Origin: Pseudomonas sp. FP198
GTDB lineage: Bacteria > Pseudomonadota > Gammaproteobacteria > Pseudomonadales > Pseudomonadaceae
NCBI RefSeq assembly: GCF_030687895.1
Contig: NZ_CP117452.1
Coordinates: forward strand, 3,179,501-3,243,500
DNA length: 64,000 nucleotides
Direction: 5' to 3'
Shown: in pieces, positions 46,801-58,900 of the stretch
Layout of the letters: the number at the start of each line of letters is the position of its first letter
Numbering within the stretch: the stretch's first letter is position 1
Position numbers and translations under genes: made by a program
Notes under the pieces: model-generated
What the model saw: only the letters and a program-made list of their open reading frames with translations
What the model was told of the DNA's origin: nothing
Databases searched by the model: none

Positions 46801-49800
46801 GCCTCGATTTCTCCCAGTTCGATGCGGTACCCGCGCAACTTTATCTGGTCATCGGTACGCCCGAGGTAGTACAGCTGGCCGTCGGGCTGCCAGCGCGCCA
46901 GATCGCCGGTGCGATACAAGCGCCCGCCGTTACTCCCGAACGGGTCGGCAATGAAGCGCTCGGCGGTCAGCCCCGGCTGCCCGGCATAACCGCGGGCCAG
47001 GCCGTCGCCGGCGATATAGAGTTCGCCCACGCAGCCAGGCGGCACTTCGCACAGGTGTTCGTCGAGAACATGACAGCGCGTGTTGAGCAGCGGTCGGCCA
47101 ATGGGCGCGACGGGCAGTTGCAGCGCATCGATCGGCGCCTGGGTCGACCACACCGTGGTCTCGGTCGGGCCATAGACGTTGATCAGTTGCGCCACGCACT
47201 GCTTCAGCTCGTGTGCCAATTCGGCCGACACTGCCTCGCCACCGGCCAGGGCCACGCGCCCCTTGAGCACCTGGCGATCGCCTTGCAGCAACATCGCCCA
47301 GGTTGCCGGTGTGGCCTGGATCAGGTCGACATTCTTTTCCTCGATCAAGCGCGCAAGCAGCAGCGGATCCTGGCGCTCTTCATCGTCGGCGAGGACGACC
47401 GCGCCGCCACGCACCAGCGGCAGGCACAACTCCAGGCCACAGATGTCGAAGGTGACCGTGGTCAAGGCCAGGTAGCGCTGCACATTTGCCAAGGGCAGCG
47501 CCTGTTCCATGGCCAGCAGGAAGTTGGCGAAGTTGCCGCGACTGATCTGCACGCCCTTCGGTTGGCCGGTCGAGCCCGAGGTATAGAGGGTGTAGGCCAG
47601 TTGCCCAAGGTTGGCCGCCACTTCCGGCGCCTGGGCTGCAAATTGCCCCAGCGGCAGGTCCGCCCATGGGCACACGCGCAACGGCGCCGGCAGATCGGCG
47701 CTCGGCGAATCGCAGAGCAGCAGATGCGGCTGCGCCCGATTGAGGATTTGCGCCTGGCGAGCCGGCGGATGGCCGGGATCGAGCGGCAGGTATGCCGCGC
47801 CGGCCTTCTGAATGCCCAGCATGCACACCAGCAACCGCTCATCCCGAGGCAGGCAGAAGGCAACCATCGACTCGCCGCCCACGCCTTGGCCCAGCAGCCA
47901 ACGAGCGAGGCGGTTGGCCTGGGCATCCAGCGTCCCGTAGCTTATCTGCCGGTCAGCGCAGTACACCGCGATGCGCTCGGGATGCGCAGCGGCTTGCGCT
48001 TCGAAACGCGTCACGAAATCCGCTTCGCCGGGCAATTGCAACGGCTCACCGGCAGTCGCCAGGGTCGCAACGGAGCGCAGCGGGATTTCCAGCAAGCATG
48101 TCTCAAGGTCAACACCAGCCAGGCTGGCGAGCAATCCCTGATAGTCCTCCACCAGCCGCCGGGTGGTGCCCGGTTGCAGCAGCGCGGTCGCGTATTCGAC
48201 GATCAACCCGGTACTGGCCTCGGCACCACGCCCTTGGGTGAACAGGTTGAAGGTCAGGTCGAACTTGGCGCTCACCACCCCGCCCGGCAATGCCAGGGCC
48301 TGTGCGCTGACGCCGGGCAGGTTCAGGCTGCGGGACTGCTGATGGTCGACCTGGTAGTTGAACATCGTCTGGAACACCGGCGTGCGATCCAGGCTGCGCT
48401 CGATACTCAGCACGTCGAGCAATTGCTCGAACGGCAGCGCCTGATGGGCCAGGTCCTCGCTCAGTCTGCCGTTCAAGGCCTGGACGAACGATTGCAGGCT
48501 CTGGCGAGCATCGATCTGCACCCGGTGCGCCAGCGTGTTGACGAACAGGCCGACCAGCGCCTGGCTCTCTGCCGACTCGCGTCCGGCCACTGGAACGCCG
48601 ACGGCGAAGTCACTGCGTCCGCCATGGCGCCAGAGCAGCAATTGATACGCAGCGAAATACACCACGAAAGGTGTGACGCCCAACGCCCTTGCCCGCGCCT
48701 CCACGGCAGCACTCAGCGTACCGGGCAAAGCGAACTCGTCCCGCGCTCCGGCGTATGCCTGCACTGCCGGCCGAGCGGGTTGTCCGGGCAGTTCCAGAGG
48801 CTCGTTGCCCAAGCCTTCCAGGCGTTGCCGCCAATAAGCCAATAGCGTCTTGCCGTGATCCCCTTCCAACTGTTGCCGCTGCGCGTTGATCAACGGCAGC
48901 AGAGCATTTGTCGAAGGCAGCGTCCGGTCCTGATAGAGCGACGTCAGATCCTCGACCAGCAGGCCCATGGACCAGCCGTCCACGGCAATGTGATGCACAT
49001 TGAACAGCAAGCGGTAGTCAGCGGGTGCGACACAAAACACATCGACCGCCAGCAAGGGCCCCTGCGTGAGGTCGAACACCCGCTTGGCCGCGCTGGCGAT
49101 GGCCGCATTCTGCTCCGCCCCGGTCAGGCCACCGACGTCATGGACATTGAAGATCGCCCCGGGCGTATCGTCCAGGCGTTGCCAGACTTGCCCTTGCTCT
49201 TCGAAGAAGCGGCAGCGCAACGCATCATGCCGGGCGACCAGCGCCTGGCAGGCGCGCTGCAGACGCGGCACATCCAGATCGCCGCGCAAGGCCAGCAACT
49301 GGGTGACGTTGTAGGCGGTTTCAGCCGGATCGAGCTGCTGCATGAACCACACCCGTTGCTGGGCGTGGGACAGCGGCTGTGGTTGCTTCGCCACGTCACT
49401 CGGCTCGACCGCGGCGACGACCGGCGCCACCACCGGCGTCAGCGCCTTGGCCAACTGCCGAGGGGTTGGGTTCTCCAACAATTGCCGAGGCATCAGGCGC
49501 AGCTCGGCCTGACGCAAGCGCGCGATCAATTGCAGACTGAGGATCGAATCGCCGCCCATGGCAAAAAAATCCGCATCCGCGCCCAGCGCGGGTTGGCCGA
49601 GCAGCTCGCGAAAGGCCGTCAGCACCGCAAGCAAGGCGGGCTCGGCGCGGCAATCGATGCACAGCGCCATGGCCGCCAATGTCGGGTGCTGCAAGACATC
49701 GCGAGGTTGCAGCCTGAGCCCTTCCCGTGCAGCCAGGCCGATCAATTGCAGGCTGAGAATCGAGTCGCCGCCGAGGGCGAAAAAATCATCCCCGCGCCCG

Positions 49801-52800
49801 ACTTGCGCGCAACCGAGAATCTGGCACCACAGTTGCGCCAGGCGCTGTTCGGTCGCACCGCTCGGTGGCTCGGCGGCTTCAGCGGCCGGCTCATCCGTCG
49901 CAGGCTCGGGCAATGCGCGCCGGTCGAGCTTGCCGTTGGCGGTCAGCGGCAGTGTCTCCAAGGCCAGCCAATAGGCCGGCAGCATGTGTTCCGGCAGTTG
50001 GCGCTTGGCCTCGGCTTGCAGCATCGCCAGGGCTTCGGTGGTCATCGAAGAGCCGATCCCGGGGGTGAGGTAGGCCACCAGTTGCGTGCGCCCTTTCACT
50101 TCGCAGGCGAGCACCGCCCCCTCGCGCACCTGGGGTTGGGCGTTGAGCCAGGCACTGACCTCGCCCGGTTCGACACGAAAACCACGGATCTTGACCTGAT
50201 CGTCCTGGCGCCCGAGGAATACCAGGCGCCCGCTGCGATCCAGGCGCACCCGGTCACCGCTGCGATAGAATCGCTGCCCCTGGACCGTGCAACCGAACGC
50301 GCGCGCCGTCAACCCGGCCTGCCCGAGGTAGCCCTGCGCAACCTGGGGGCCGCCAATCAACAGCTCACCGGCAACCCCGAGGGGTACGGTTCTGTCATTG
50401 CCATCGACGATGCGCAACTCGCAGCCAGACAAAGGCTGGCCCAGCGGCAGGTACTGACCCGCCTCGAGTGCGTCGGCCCCGGTGATTTCCCCGCAGATCA
50501 CCCCAACCGTGGTTTCCGACGGCCCGTAGTGATTGAAGATACGCAGTTGCGGCGCCAGTTCGTGCACCTTGGCGAACAGCGCCTGATCGAACCCCTCGCC
50601 GCCGAGGATCAATATCTCCCTGGGCAACACACGGCGAGCATCGTCCAATGCCAGCAAGCCGCGCAGATGCGAAGGCGCGATCTTCAGGCAATCGACGGGA
50701 TTCTGATCAAGAAAGTCAGCCCAGCCGGGTGGATCGAAAGCCAACGACGCCGGCGGCAAGACCAGCGGGTCGCCAGCGGCGAGCGCGGCGAATACCGAGG
50801 TCAGTCCCAGGTCCGCGGCGACGGTCGCCAGGGTCGCCCAGCGGCTGCCGGGACGGGCGTGCAAGCGCTGGCCGACCGCGCTCGCGTAATGCGCCAGGTT
50901 GGCATGGCTGACCAGCACGCCTTTGGGTTGGCCGGTCGAGCCCGAGGTATAGATCAGGTAGGCAGGCAAATGCGGCTGGCTGAGGCTTTCGCCCTGCCCG
51001 GCATGGGCATCGGCCGACCAGTCGGCGTCGCTCATCACCAGATGCGCGAGGCCCATGCCGGCTTCAGGCGCGTGTGCCAGCGTCACCCACAGGCTCGCCC
51101 CGCTGTCTTGCAGTAACTGCGCGAGGCGCTGCGGCGGTTGCGCCGGGTCGAGGAACAGGCAGGTCGCGCCACGCTGCCAACAAGCCAGGGTCGCCAACAG
51201 CTGTTCAGCGCAGCGCGGCATGCACAGCGCAACCACCTGCCCGGGCCCGATGCCCTGCCCGGCCAGCCGCGCGGCCATCGACCGACTGGCGGCGCCGAGC
51301 GTGGCGTAATCAAGGGTCTGCCCAACGCTGCAGAGCGCCGCAGCGGTCGGCGTCTGATTGGCCCAGTGCAACACTTGCCGGTCCAACGGCAACGGCGCCG
51401 TATCCAGGGCGGGGCCGTGCAACTCGCTGGGTGGCGAAACCAGTTGCAGATCCGCCAGGCGTCGCTGCGGATGCACCGAGCCCTCGTGCAGAATCGCCAG
51501 CAAGTCGTCGAGCATCTGCTCGACCGTGGCCGCATCAAACAATTCGTCGCTGTACTCCAGCTCGCAGCGCAGCCGCGCGTCAGCACTACGCACCATGCGC
51601 AGCGTCAAGTCGAAACGCGCATGCCGTTGCGGCGGGTCGAGCACTTCGACCGCCACACCGGGCAAGGCCAGGGTGCGGCTTTCGGGTAGATCAACCTGAA
51701 CGAACATGACCTGGAACAGCGGGCTCGAACGCGGACGCTCAACGCTTTCGAGGATATTTTCGAAGGGCAACTGCTGATGGTCGAACGCGGCCGCGACCGT
51801 ATCGCGGGTGCGCAGCAAGGCGCTGCCAAAGTCCGGGTTGCCCTGCAGACGCTGGCGGATCACCAGGGTATTGAGCAACGGGCCGATCAGCGGCACCAGC
51901 TCCGGACGGTCACGTTGGGCCGCCGACGTGCCCAGGCACAGATCGGTCTCGCCGCTGTAGCGCGACAGCAGGCAGGTAAAGGCCGTCAGGCCGTAGATAT
52001 ACAGCGTTACCCCCTGGGTGCGAATGGCCGCCTCCACCGCCGCGGTCAGTTGCGGCGAGAGCTCCCGGGCCAGGATCGCGCCACTGTGGCGACGTTGGTT
52101 GGCCGCAGGGCGCGGCCGGTCCAGTGGCAACGCCAGGGGCGCCGGAGCGTCCGCCAGTTGGTCGCGCCAGAAATCGATGTGCTGCCGGCAAGTGTCGCTG
52201 TCCAGCCACTCGCGTTCCCACGCGGCGTAATCGGCGTATTGAATGCTCAACTCGGGTTGTGCGGCAGGCTGATTCGAAGCGAGCGCCCGATAGGCCTCGG
52301 CCAGTTCAAGGGTGAGTTGCTGGGCCGACCAGGCGTCATAGGCGACGTGATGGATGGTGAAGAACAGCCAGGTGGATTGCTCCTGGGCGTCACTGAACGC
52401 TTGCCAGCGCCAAGGCATCGACTGAGCCAGGTCAAATGGTTCGGCAAGTTGGCGGGCGTACTCGTCGGCGCACCATTGCGCCTGGTCAGACGCCGCCAAC
52501 ATCAACCGCTCGACGGCTGGCAAGCGGACCTGTTGCGGCTCGCACTGAGGTTGCAATAGCCCGTTGGCATCCGTGGTGTAGCGAGTACGCAGGATCTGGT
52601 GGCGATCGACGACTTGCTGCATCGCCTGCTGCAGACGCTCGCCGTCCAGGCGCCCGTCGAAGCGCAGCACCGAGCACAGATTGTAGAGGGCCCGGCTGCT
52701 CAAGGCTTCAGCCGACAGGAAGCGCCGCTGCGCCTGCGCCAGCGGTCTGTGCTCGCCTTCGCCGAGCACGGCGGGGACGATCGGCAGGCGCCAGCTGTCG

Positions 52801-52907
52801 ATGCCCTTCTCGGCCAGGCGCTGGCGAAAGACTTTTTTCTTGTCCGCGGGCAAGGATGCCAGCCGCTGCGCAATCTCCAGGAAAGCTTGTTGCGTCATCG
52901 TACTCAT
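43866..52907 (-). CDS. NRPS: C-A(Asp)-T-T-C-A(Gly)-T-C fused to an aspartate beta-hydroxylase
   Basis: 3013 residues. C1 (His186, HHVAYDAW); A1 ([11 protein letters not shown] at 653, code D-L-T-K-I-G-H-V-G, Asp); two carrier domains in a row (Ser1049 and Ser1121, both [10 protein letters not shown]); C2 (His1305, HHIAVDGW); A2 (motif at 1775, code D-I-L-Q-L-G-V-V-W, glycine-like); T (Ser2159, GGHSL); C3 (His2342, HHIASDGW); then a TauD/SyrP-like Fe(II)/2-oxoglutarate hydroxylase from 2652 (iron ligands His2780-x-Glu2782 and His2973, then ARDPFEGER). The hydroxylase should convert carrier-bound Asp to beta-hydroxy-Asp, an iron ligand. Only two bases separate it from the upstream NRPS; ATG 52898 is an alternative start with better AAGGA spacing. 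Confidence 0.95.
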   Translation of the reverse strand: MSTMTQQAFLEIAQRLASLPADKKKVFRQRLAEKGIDSWRLPIVPAVLGEGEHRPLAQAQRRFLSAEALSSRALYNLCSVLRFDGRLDGERLQQAMQQVVDRHQILRTRYTTDANGLLQPQCEPQQVRLPAVERLMLAASDQAQWCADEYARQLAEPFDLAQSMPWRWQAFSDAQEQSTWLFFTIHHVAYDAWSAQQLTLELAEAYRALASNQPAAQPELSIQYADYAAWEREWLDSDTCRQHIDFWRDQLADAPAPLALPLDRPRPAANQRRHSGAILARELSPQLTAAVEAAIRTQGVTLYIYGLTAFTCLLSRYSGETDLCLGTSAAQRDRPELVPLIGPLLNTLVIRQRLQGNPDFGSALLRTRDTVAAAFDHQQLPFENILESVERPRSSPLFQVMFVQVDLPESRTLALPGVAVEVLDPPQRHARFDLTLRMVRSADARLRCELEYSDELFDAATVEQMLDDLLAILHEGSVHPQRRLADLQLVSPPSELHGPALDTAPLPLDRQVLHWANQTPTAAALCSVGQTLDYATLGAASRSMAARLAGQGIGPGQVVALCMPRCAEQLLATLACWQRGATCLFLDPAQPPQRLAQLLQDSGASLWVTLAHAPEAGMGLAHLVMSDADWSADAHAGQGESLSQPHLPAYLIYTSGSTGQPKGVLVSHANLAHYASAVGQRLHARPGSRWATLATVAADLGLTSVFAALAAGDPLVLPPASLAFDPPGWADFLDQNPVDCLKIAPSHLRGLLALDDARRVLPREILILGGEGFDQALFAKVHELAPQLRIFNHYGPSETTVGVICGEITGADALEAGQYLPLGQPLSGCELRIVDGNDRTVPLGVAGELLIGGPQVAQGYLGQAGLTARAFGCTVQGQRFYRSGDRVRLDRSGRLVFLGRQDDQVKIRGFRVEPGEVSAWLNAQPQVREGAVLACEVKGRTQLVAYLTPGIGSSMTTEALAMLQAEAKRQLPEHMLPAYWLALETLPLTANGKLDRRALPEPATDEPAAEAAEPPSGATEQRLAQLWCQILGCAQVGRGDDFFALGGDSILSLQLIGLAAREGLRLQPRDVLQHPTLAAMALCIDCRAEPALLAVLTAFRELLGQPALGADADFFAMGGDSILSLQLIARLRQAELRLMPRQLLENPTPRQLAKALTPVVAPVVAAVEPSDVAKQPQPLSHAQQRVWFMQQLDPAETAYNVTQLLALRGDLDVPRLQRACQALVARHDALRCRFFEEQGQVWQRLDDTPGAIFNVHDVGGLTGAEQNAAIASAAKRVFDLTQGPLLAVDVFCVAPADYRLLFNVHHIAVDGWSMGLLVEDLTSLYQDRTLPSTNALLPLINAQRQQLEGDHGKTLLAYWRQRLEGLGNEPLELPGQPARPAVQAYAGARDEFALPGTLSAAVEARARALGVTPFVVYFAAYQLLLWRHGGRSDFAVGVPVAGRESAESQALVGLFVNTLAHRVQIDARQSLQSFVQALNGRLSEDLAHQALPFEQLLDVLSIERSLDRTPVFQTMFNYQVDHQQSRSLNLPGVSAQALALPGGVVSAKFDLTFNLFTQGRGAEASTGLIVEYATALLQPGTTRRLVEDYQGLLASLAGVDLETCLLEIPLRSVATLATAGEPLQLPGEADFVTRFEAQAAAHPERIAVYCADRQISYGTLDAQANRLARWLLGQGVGGESMVAFCLPRDERLLVCMLGIQKAGAAYLPLDPGHPPARQAQILNRAQPHLLLCDSPSADLPAPLRVCPWADLPLGQFAAQAPEVAANLGQLAYTLYTSGSTGQPKGVQISRGNFANFLLAMEQALPLANVQRYLALTTVTFDICGLELCLPLVRGGAVVLADDEERQDPLLLARLIEEKNVDLIQATPATWAMLLQGDRQVLKGRVALAGGEAVSAELAHELKQCVAQLINVYGPTETTVWSTQAPIDALQLPVAPIGRPLLNTRCHVLDEHLCEVPPGCVGELYIAGDGLARGYAGQPGLTAERFIADPFGSNGGRLYRTGDLARWQPDGQLYYLGRTDDQIKLRGYRIELGEIEAVLLSHPQLLQAVVAVQGEHLAAFWVAEAENAPDEAAVRDYLQTRLPIYMLPTHLQALERLPLNTNGKVDRKQLPRLLAVVDSAPATERALSASEALLMQVWSSVLQVQHVPVDGHFFQMGGHSLMAAQVRGRLREQGFDVPLRWLFETPVLGQLAERIEGLAGQQDLASLTISPVDHEVEQPLSSAQQRVWLMQQLDLADSSFNMSSNVRLRGQLDIQALERSLQRLVSRHAILRTTYHQRDGEPRQRIHPQSMVALETLASTQAQWPIEARDRALRPFDLVCQAPLRVVLYRLGEEDHVLQMVMHHIASDGWSGAILVDELIEGYEAYSTGVLPSQEALPIQYVDYAVWQGSAAVRLRQREGLDFWRRTLAGIPAQVPLPFDFPRPEHDSGAGAAVDFQLSPAMVGRLKSFAHGSGTSPFMVLLTCYAAVLQRETQGRDLVIGTDVANRDHPATESLIGFFVNLLALRVRLQPELSFRELALQVREVCLQAFAWQDTPFEQVVECLELPRVANVHPLLQTLFVLDNTPRQQRQLGDLQVEPLAGEQHHSKFDMALFASEDFDAISLRWVYRTSLFRQATVERLRHAFESLLELALGAPDNPIDTLIPTVKGAAAMSTDNPLQRKMSKLGKMRQSGSAATREPIDARPLREAAKFPLLVSLRDRELAPAIWAEANRDKVESWLREHGGILFRGFDLPTPADFEAFCQALCPQLYGQYGDLPKKEGGKNIYKSTPYPKDRMILFHNESAHQHRWPRRQWFYCETPATSGGATPIVDSRQVYRELPAWLQANLRRKQLMYVRNFSASLDVSWQHFFQTEDRAEVERICRESNIEFQWRGANDLHTRQVCPAVILHPLTSEESFFNQIQLYHPAFLDADIREQFLRDGEAAMPRQVFYGDGSDLEPAAIDAINAAYDRCAVRFDWQQGDVVMLDNMLAAHARDPFEGERKIVVAMGEIYGRHQVMAAPAQPEEHCAELTP
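43869..44954 (-). other. Hydroxylase domain with its own internal ribosome site and start
   Basis: Within the 3013-residue NRPS, the 362-residue SyrP-like domain begins at an in-frame ATG (44954), preceded by AAGGGAG with 8 bases between. This fits either a recent gene fusion or production of a free hydroxylase besides the fused one. The family normally exists as stand-alone proteins of about this length. Confidence 0.6.
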
Positions 52908-52909
52908 CC

Positions 52910-55900
52910 TTACTCTTCCATCTCTGATAACAGGCGCTGCATTTCGTCCAGGGCTTCGTCGGTCGAAGGCCCCTGGGGCTTTTCGATCTGCTCGGCGAGC
53001 GCCGCGATCGTCGGGTTCTGGAACAGGCTGCGCAGCTCAAGCTTGACGCCGAAGCGGCTTTCGACCTGGGTCATCAAACGCATCGCCAACAACGAATGCC
53101 CGCCCAGCTCGAAGAAGCTGGTGAATACCCCGACTTGCGGCAACTCGAGCAGGTTCTGCCAGATGTCCGCCAGTTGCTGTTCCAGTTCGTTGCGCGGTGC
53201 CACGCCCTGGATCGCCACGGGCTGCGGTGCCGGCAGTGCCTTGCGGTCGATCTTGCCGTTGGCATTGAGGGCAAAGCGCGGTTGTTCGATGAAGCCGGCC
53301 GGAATCATGTAGCCCGGCAGCACGCCTTCGAGATACCGACGCAGCGCCGCCTGATCAACCGGGTTCGGCGTTTGCAGCCAGGCGAACAGGCTCTGGCTGC
53401 GCGAATCGATCATCACCACGGCTTCTTCGACGCCCGGGTAACGGCGCAGCAGCGATTCGATTTCGCCCGGTTCGATGCGGAATCCGCGCACCTTGACCTG
53501 GAAATCACCGCGACCGACATAGGCCAGTGCCCCATCGTTGCGGCGGCGTACCAGGTCGCCGGTGCGGTACATCCGGCTGCCGGGTTCGCCGGCATAAGGG
53601 TCGGGCAAGTACGCCGCCGCCGTGATGGCGGGCGCGTGCTGATACCCACGGGTAACCCCGGAGCCGGCGATATACAGTTCGCCAGTGGCGCCCAGCGGAA
53701 CCGGGCGGAGCATGTCGTCGAGCACGTAGCAACGGGTGTTGAGCAAGGGCGCGCCGATGTCGGCGACGCCGGACGGCACGTCTTGCAACGCCTGGGTGGT
53801 CGACCAGACGGTGGTTTCCGTCGGCCCATAAGCGTTGATCAACGCCACGCCTCGGCCACGCAATTCGTTCACCAGTCCACCGGGCACCGCCTCGCCACCG
53901 ATCAGGCCACGCAAAGGCGGCCAGTCAGCCTGGCCGGTCTCCAGCAGGATCTGCCAACCGGCCGGTGTCGCCTGGAACACCGTGGCCCGACGCAGCAGCG
54001 CGAACAGCTGATGCCCATCGACCACCTGCTCGCGCCGCGCCAGCAGGATCGCGGCGCCGTTGACCAGCGGCAGGAACAGCTCCGGCTTGCACATATCGAA
54101 GGCGTACGTGGTGCTGGCGAGCCAGACATCCTCGGCGCCAAGCGGCAGCAAGCGATCGAGACCGGCCAACAGATTGCTCAGGTTGCCACGGGTCACCTGC
54201 ACGCCTTTCGGTGTGCCGGTCGAGCCCGAGGTATAGATCACATATGCACGCTGCCGCGGGTCCACCGCCAACGTCAGGTTGGCATCGCTGCTGGCATCCA
54301 GCGGCAACTGATCGAGCAGGACGTGATCGACGCCGGCCAAGGCCTCGGCGCACAGGCTTTCGCTGAGCACCAGGGCTGGACGCGCGTGATCGATGATGAA
54401 GCGCAGGCGTTCGCTCGGGTGTTGCGGATCCAGCGGCAGGTACGCCGCGCCCGCCTTGTGGATCGCCAACAGGGTGGGCAGCAACCACGGGCCGCGACTC
54501 AGGCAAACGGCAACCAGATCATCGGTGCCGACATTGCGCGCACGCAGCCAATGGGCCAATCGATTGCTGATGGCGTTGAGTTGCGTGTAGTTCAGTTGCC
54601 GGTCCTGGCAATCGACGGCAAGGGCTTCAGGCGTCAGGACGGCTTGCCGTTCGAAGCGGGCAATCACGTCCACTGCGGCACTCAAGGATTGCGCGGGCCG
54701 ATTCCACGGCCGCTCGGCGAGCGCATGGTCGGCATTCGCCAGGTCGATGTCCCAGAGGCGCGCCTCGGGTTGCTCGAGCATGCCTTCGAGCAGGTAACGG
54801 AACTCAGCGGCGTAACGCTGCGCGGTGTGTGCCAGGAACAGGTCGGTGTTGTATTCCAGCACGCACTGCCAATCCTCGCCCTGCTGCTCGATATGCAGGC
54901 CGATGTCCACCAGGGCGCTGGCGCTTTCGACGTTCAGGCGCTGTGCCGGCAGCCCGGCGAAGCGCTGTTCGAGCGCTGCGTTGGCATCCCGCTGGATCAG
55001 GTTGAACAACGCCTGGAACAGCGGTGTGTGGCTGAGATCGCGGCGCACCTGCAACGCTTCCACCAAGCGCTCGAACGGCACGTCGGCATGCTGTTGTGCC
55101 GCCAGGTGAGTGGCTTGCAATTGTTGCCAGAACTGCTCGACCGATTGTTGCGGGTCGATGTGGCTACGCAGTACCTGGGTGGTGGCGAAGTAACCGATCA
55201 GGTTATCCGTGTGGGCCTGATGGCGATGGGCGACCGGCAGGCCGACCCAGATTTCGCGCTGTCCCGAGTGCCTGGCCAACAGGGTTTTCCAGGCCGCCAG
55301 CAACGGTGCGAAAGCGGTCAGGCCGTGGCGTTGTGCCGTTTCGCGCAGGCGCCGGACCAGCACAGTTGGCAGGTTGAAGCGCAGCCGCTGGCCGTTGTAG
55401 CCCTGCTCGGCGGGCCGCGGCAGATCGGTCGGCAGATTCAGCACGGGCGGCTCGCCCGCCAGGGCGTCACGCCAGTACCCGAGCTGCGCTTCGATTCGTG
55501 CCTGCCCGGCCGGGCTCTGCCAGCTGGCCGCGATATCGGAGAATTGCAGCGGCAGCGGTGGCAGGCAAGCGTCGCGCCCTTCCAGCAAAGCCTGGTAGAT
55601 CAGTTGCAGTTCGTTGAAGAGAATCTCCAACGAGCGCGCATCAGCGATGATGTGATGCACAGTCACTTGCAGCACGCTGCGGTCGTGGCCCTGGTACACC
55701 CGCACGCGCCACAGCGGCGGCGCGGTGAGGTCGAACGGACGCTGCGCCTCATGGCTCAGTTTCTGCGTGAAAGCGCTCGATTGTTCATCATTTTCCAGTG
55801 GCTCGAAGCTCAGCGGCATGACGCCCAGGGCCTCGACACGCTGGCGCGCACCCTCGGCTGTTTCGCTGAACAGCGTTCGCAGGCCGTGTTGACGGGCAAC

Positions 55901-58900
55901 CAGTTGCGCCAGCGCCCGCTCCAGCACTTCCGGTTGCAAGTTGCCAGCCAGGCGCAGGGCCAGGGACAAGTGATAGGCCTGGGTATCGCCCTGCAGGCGA
56001 TCAAGGAACCACAAGCGTTGCTGGGTGAAATGCAACGGTGCCAAGGGCTCTTCGAAAGCGCGCAGGATGCCGTCGGCCTCGGTGCTTGCCTGGGCCAGCG
56101 TAGCGGCCAGGTCACGCAGCAGCGGTTGCTCGAACACGCTGCGCAATGGCAGGCGCCGGCCATGCTGTTCGGCGATCCGCGCGACCAGCCGCGCCGCCAG
56201 GAGCGAGTGTCCGCCCAAGGCAAAGAAGTTATCGTCGGCGCCCACCTCGGTGCATCCCAACAGCTCCTTCCAGAGCTCGGCCAGCGCCAGTTCCCACTCA
56301 CCCGCCAACGCGCCATGCTGGCCGTCACGCTGTTGCGGTGCCGGCAGGGCCTTGCGGTCGACCTTGCCACTCGGGCTCAACGGCAGCGTGTCGAGACGCA
56401 CAAACTGACTGGGCAGCATGTAGTCCGGCAACTGAGCGCCAAGAGTGTCACGCAACAGCGCTTCATCCAGCGCATCGCCTGCGTAATAGCCCACCAGGCG
56501 CGCCGACTCACCGCTGCCCAACAACACGACAGCCGCCTCGCGAACCCCATGGATGCGGGACAACAGTGCTTCGATTTCGCCCAATTCGATGCGAAAACCC
56601 CGCAGCTTGACCTGGAAATCCAGGCGTCCCAGGTAATCGAGGCTGCCATTGCTGTTCCGCCTGACCCGGTCGCCGGTACGGTACATGCGCGCGCCGGCCA
56701 CGAAAGGATCCGGCAGGAACGCCGCGGCGGTCAGGCGCGCGGCGGCGAAATAACCGCGGCCCAGGTTGGCCCCGGCCAGGTACAGCTCACCGGGAACCCC
56801 GGCGGCCACCGGTTGCAAGTCGGCATCGAGAACGTACGCGGCGGTATTGGCCACCGGTTGCCCGATCGGCACCTCAGCGCCGGCTTCGTTGCCGCTGCGC
56901 ACTTCAAAGGTGCTGTAGACGGTCGCTTCCGTCGGCCCGTAGCCATTGATGACCTCGGCGCCCCTGCCCTCGATGGCTTCGGCCAATGCGCACGGCAAGG
57001 CCTCGCCACCGGAGACGGCGCGCACGCCTTGCCAACTGCGCGAGGTATGCGCCACCAGCATCCGCCAGGTAGCCGGCGTGGCCTGCATGACGGTGGGTTG
57101 GCCGGACAGCAACAACTGGTCGATGGCCTGCGGGTCCCGCGCCTGTTCGCGATCGGCGAGCAGGATACTGGCGCCTCGGGCCAGGGGCAGGAGCAACTCG
57201 ACGATGGCAATGTCGAACGTCGCAGTGGTCAGCGCCAGGACCCGGTCCCGGGCCGTCATCGGCAGGACCTGCTCGACGGCCAGCATCAGGTTCATCAGGT
57301 TGCCACGGCTGATCGCCACGCCTTTGGGCTGGCCGGTGGAACCCGAGGTATACAGCACGTAGGCGAGCTGACCGGCGACGCAGGTCATTGCATTGAAGGT
57401 GTCGGTTGGAGCGCTGGCTTCAATGTCGAGCAACGGCAGGCCGCTGTTCCACTGCGCCAACACACCGAGACTCGCCGCCGTGCCCAGGCACAACGTGGGC
57501 CGGGCCGCTTGGAGAATGTAGCGGCCACGCTCCGGTGGCGTGTCCTCGGCCAAGGGCACATACGCAGCGCCGGCCTTGAGCACCGCCAACATGGCCATCG
57601 GCAGGCGCGCGTCGCGGGGCAGGCTCAGCACAACGCGGTCTTCGACACCGACGCCCTGGGCCTGCAACTTCGCCGCCAGCCGCCCGGCGGCCTGATCCAG
57701 TTCGGCGTAGGTCAGCTGTTCATTACCTGCCACGACGGCAATCGCCGCGGGCTGGCGGGCAACCTGAAGCGCAAAGGCCTGGAGGATGTCCTGATGACCC
57801 TTCACCGCGCGACCATCAATCCGCGCAAGATCCCGCTCGGCCGGCTGCCATGCCAGCTCACCCAACGGCTGATCGGACTGCTCGATCAACGCGTCGAGCA
57901 ACGCCAGGTACTGTGCGGCCATCGCTTGCACGGTCTGTTCACGGAACAGATCGCTGCTGTACTGCAAGCTCAGGGTGATGCCGTGCTCGCTGTCGCGCAC
58001 ATCCAGGTGCAGGTCGCACAGCGCGCTGTCCGGACGGTTGTCCAGCGGTTCGGCAATGACCTCGGTGAGGTCGAAACGCTCCAGGGCATTACCCGGGAAA
58101 TAGTTGAACATCACCTGGAACAGCGGGTTGTAGCTCACCTGCCGAACCACGCCGAGTTGTTCGATCAGGTAATCGAACGGCAAATCCTGATGGGACTGGA
58201 CCGACACGGACAGCGCCTGCAACTCGCTCATCAGTTGCAGCAGGCTGCGCTCGCCGGAAAGTTTCCTGCGGTACACCAGCGTGTTGACGAAGCAACCGAC
58301 CAGAGGCTGCAACACCGCATGGTGCCGGTTGGCCGCTGGAACACCGACCAGAATGTCGTCTTCGCCGCTGCGACTGCGCAACAGCAACTGGAAAGCGGTC
58401 AGCATCGGGATGAAATTGCTCCAGCCGTGGCGAGCGCTGAAGGCCTTCAGGCGGGCTGCCAGGTCTTCGGGCAAGCGTCGCTCGACACGCCCTCCGGCCT
58501 GGCTGGCCTGGGCAGGTCGGGCAAAATCGGCCGCCAGGTCGAGCACTGGCAGTTCACCGGCCAGTTGCTCGCGCCAGTAGGCCAGCTCTTGCGCGCACGC
58601 CTTGCTGCGCATCCACTGGTGCTGCCAGACGGCGTAGTCAGCGTATTGCATCGCCGGGGCGAGCCGTTGAGTCGCCTGGCCCTGGCGGCGGTTGCGATAC
58701 TGCTCGCACAAAGCGTCGATGATCAGTTGCAGGGACCAGCCATCGGCAACGATGTGATGACAGTTCAGCGACAGGACTGACACCTGCGGCGCCAGGCGAT
58801 ACAGCCGGGCGCGCAGCAACGGCGCCGCTTCCAGCGCAAACGGGGTCATTGCATCCTGACGCAGCCGATCGTGCAGCGCCTCTTCGCTCGCCACATCGAT

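Noticed and set aside
46158..51116. Two long plus-strand frames (46158-48845 and 48855-51116)
   Set aside because: Both are antisense shadows of the 3013-residue NRPS, with low-complexity composition and no domain.
53096..58780. A 1894-codon open frame on the plus strand
   Set aside because: It is antisense to the three-module NRPS, Gln/Arg/His-rich without any recognisable domain, and arises from high-GC third positions. The NRPS frame carries all motifs.
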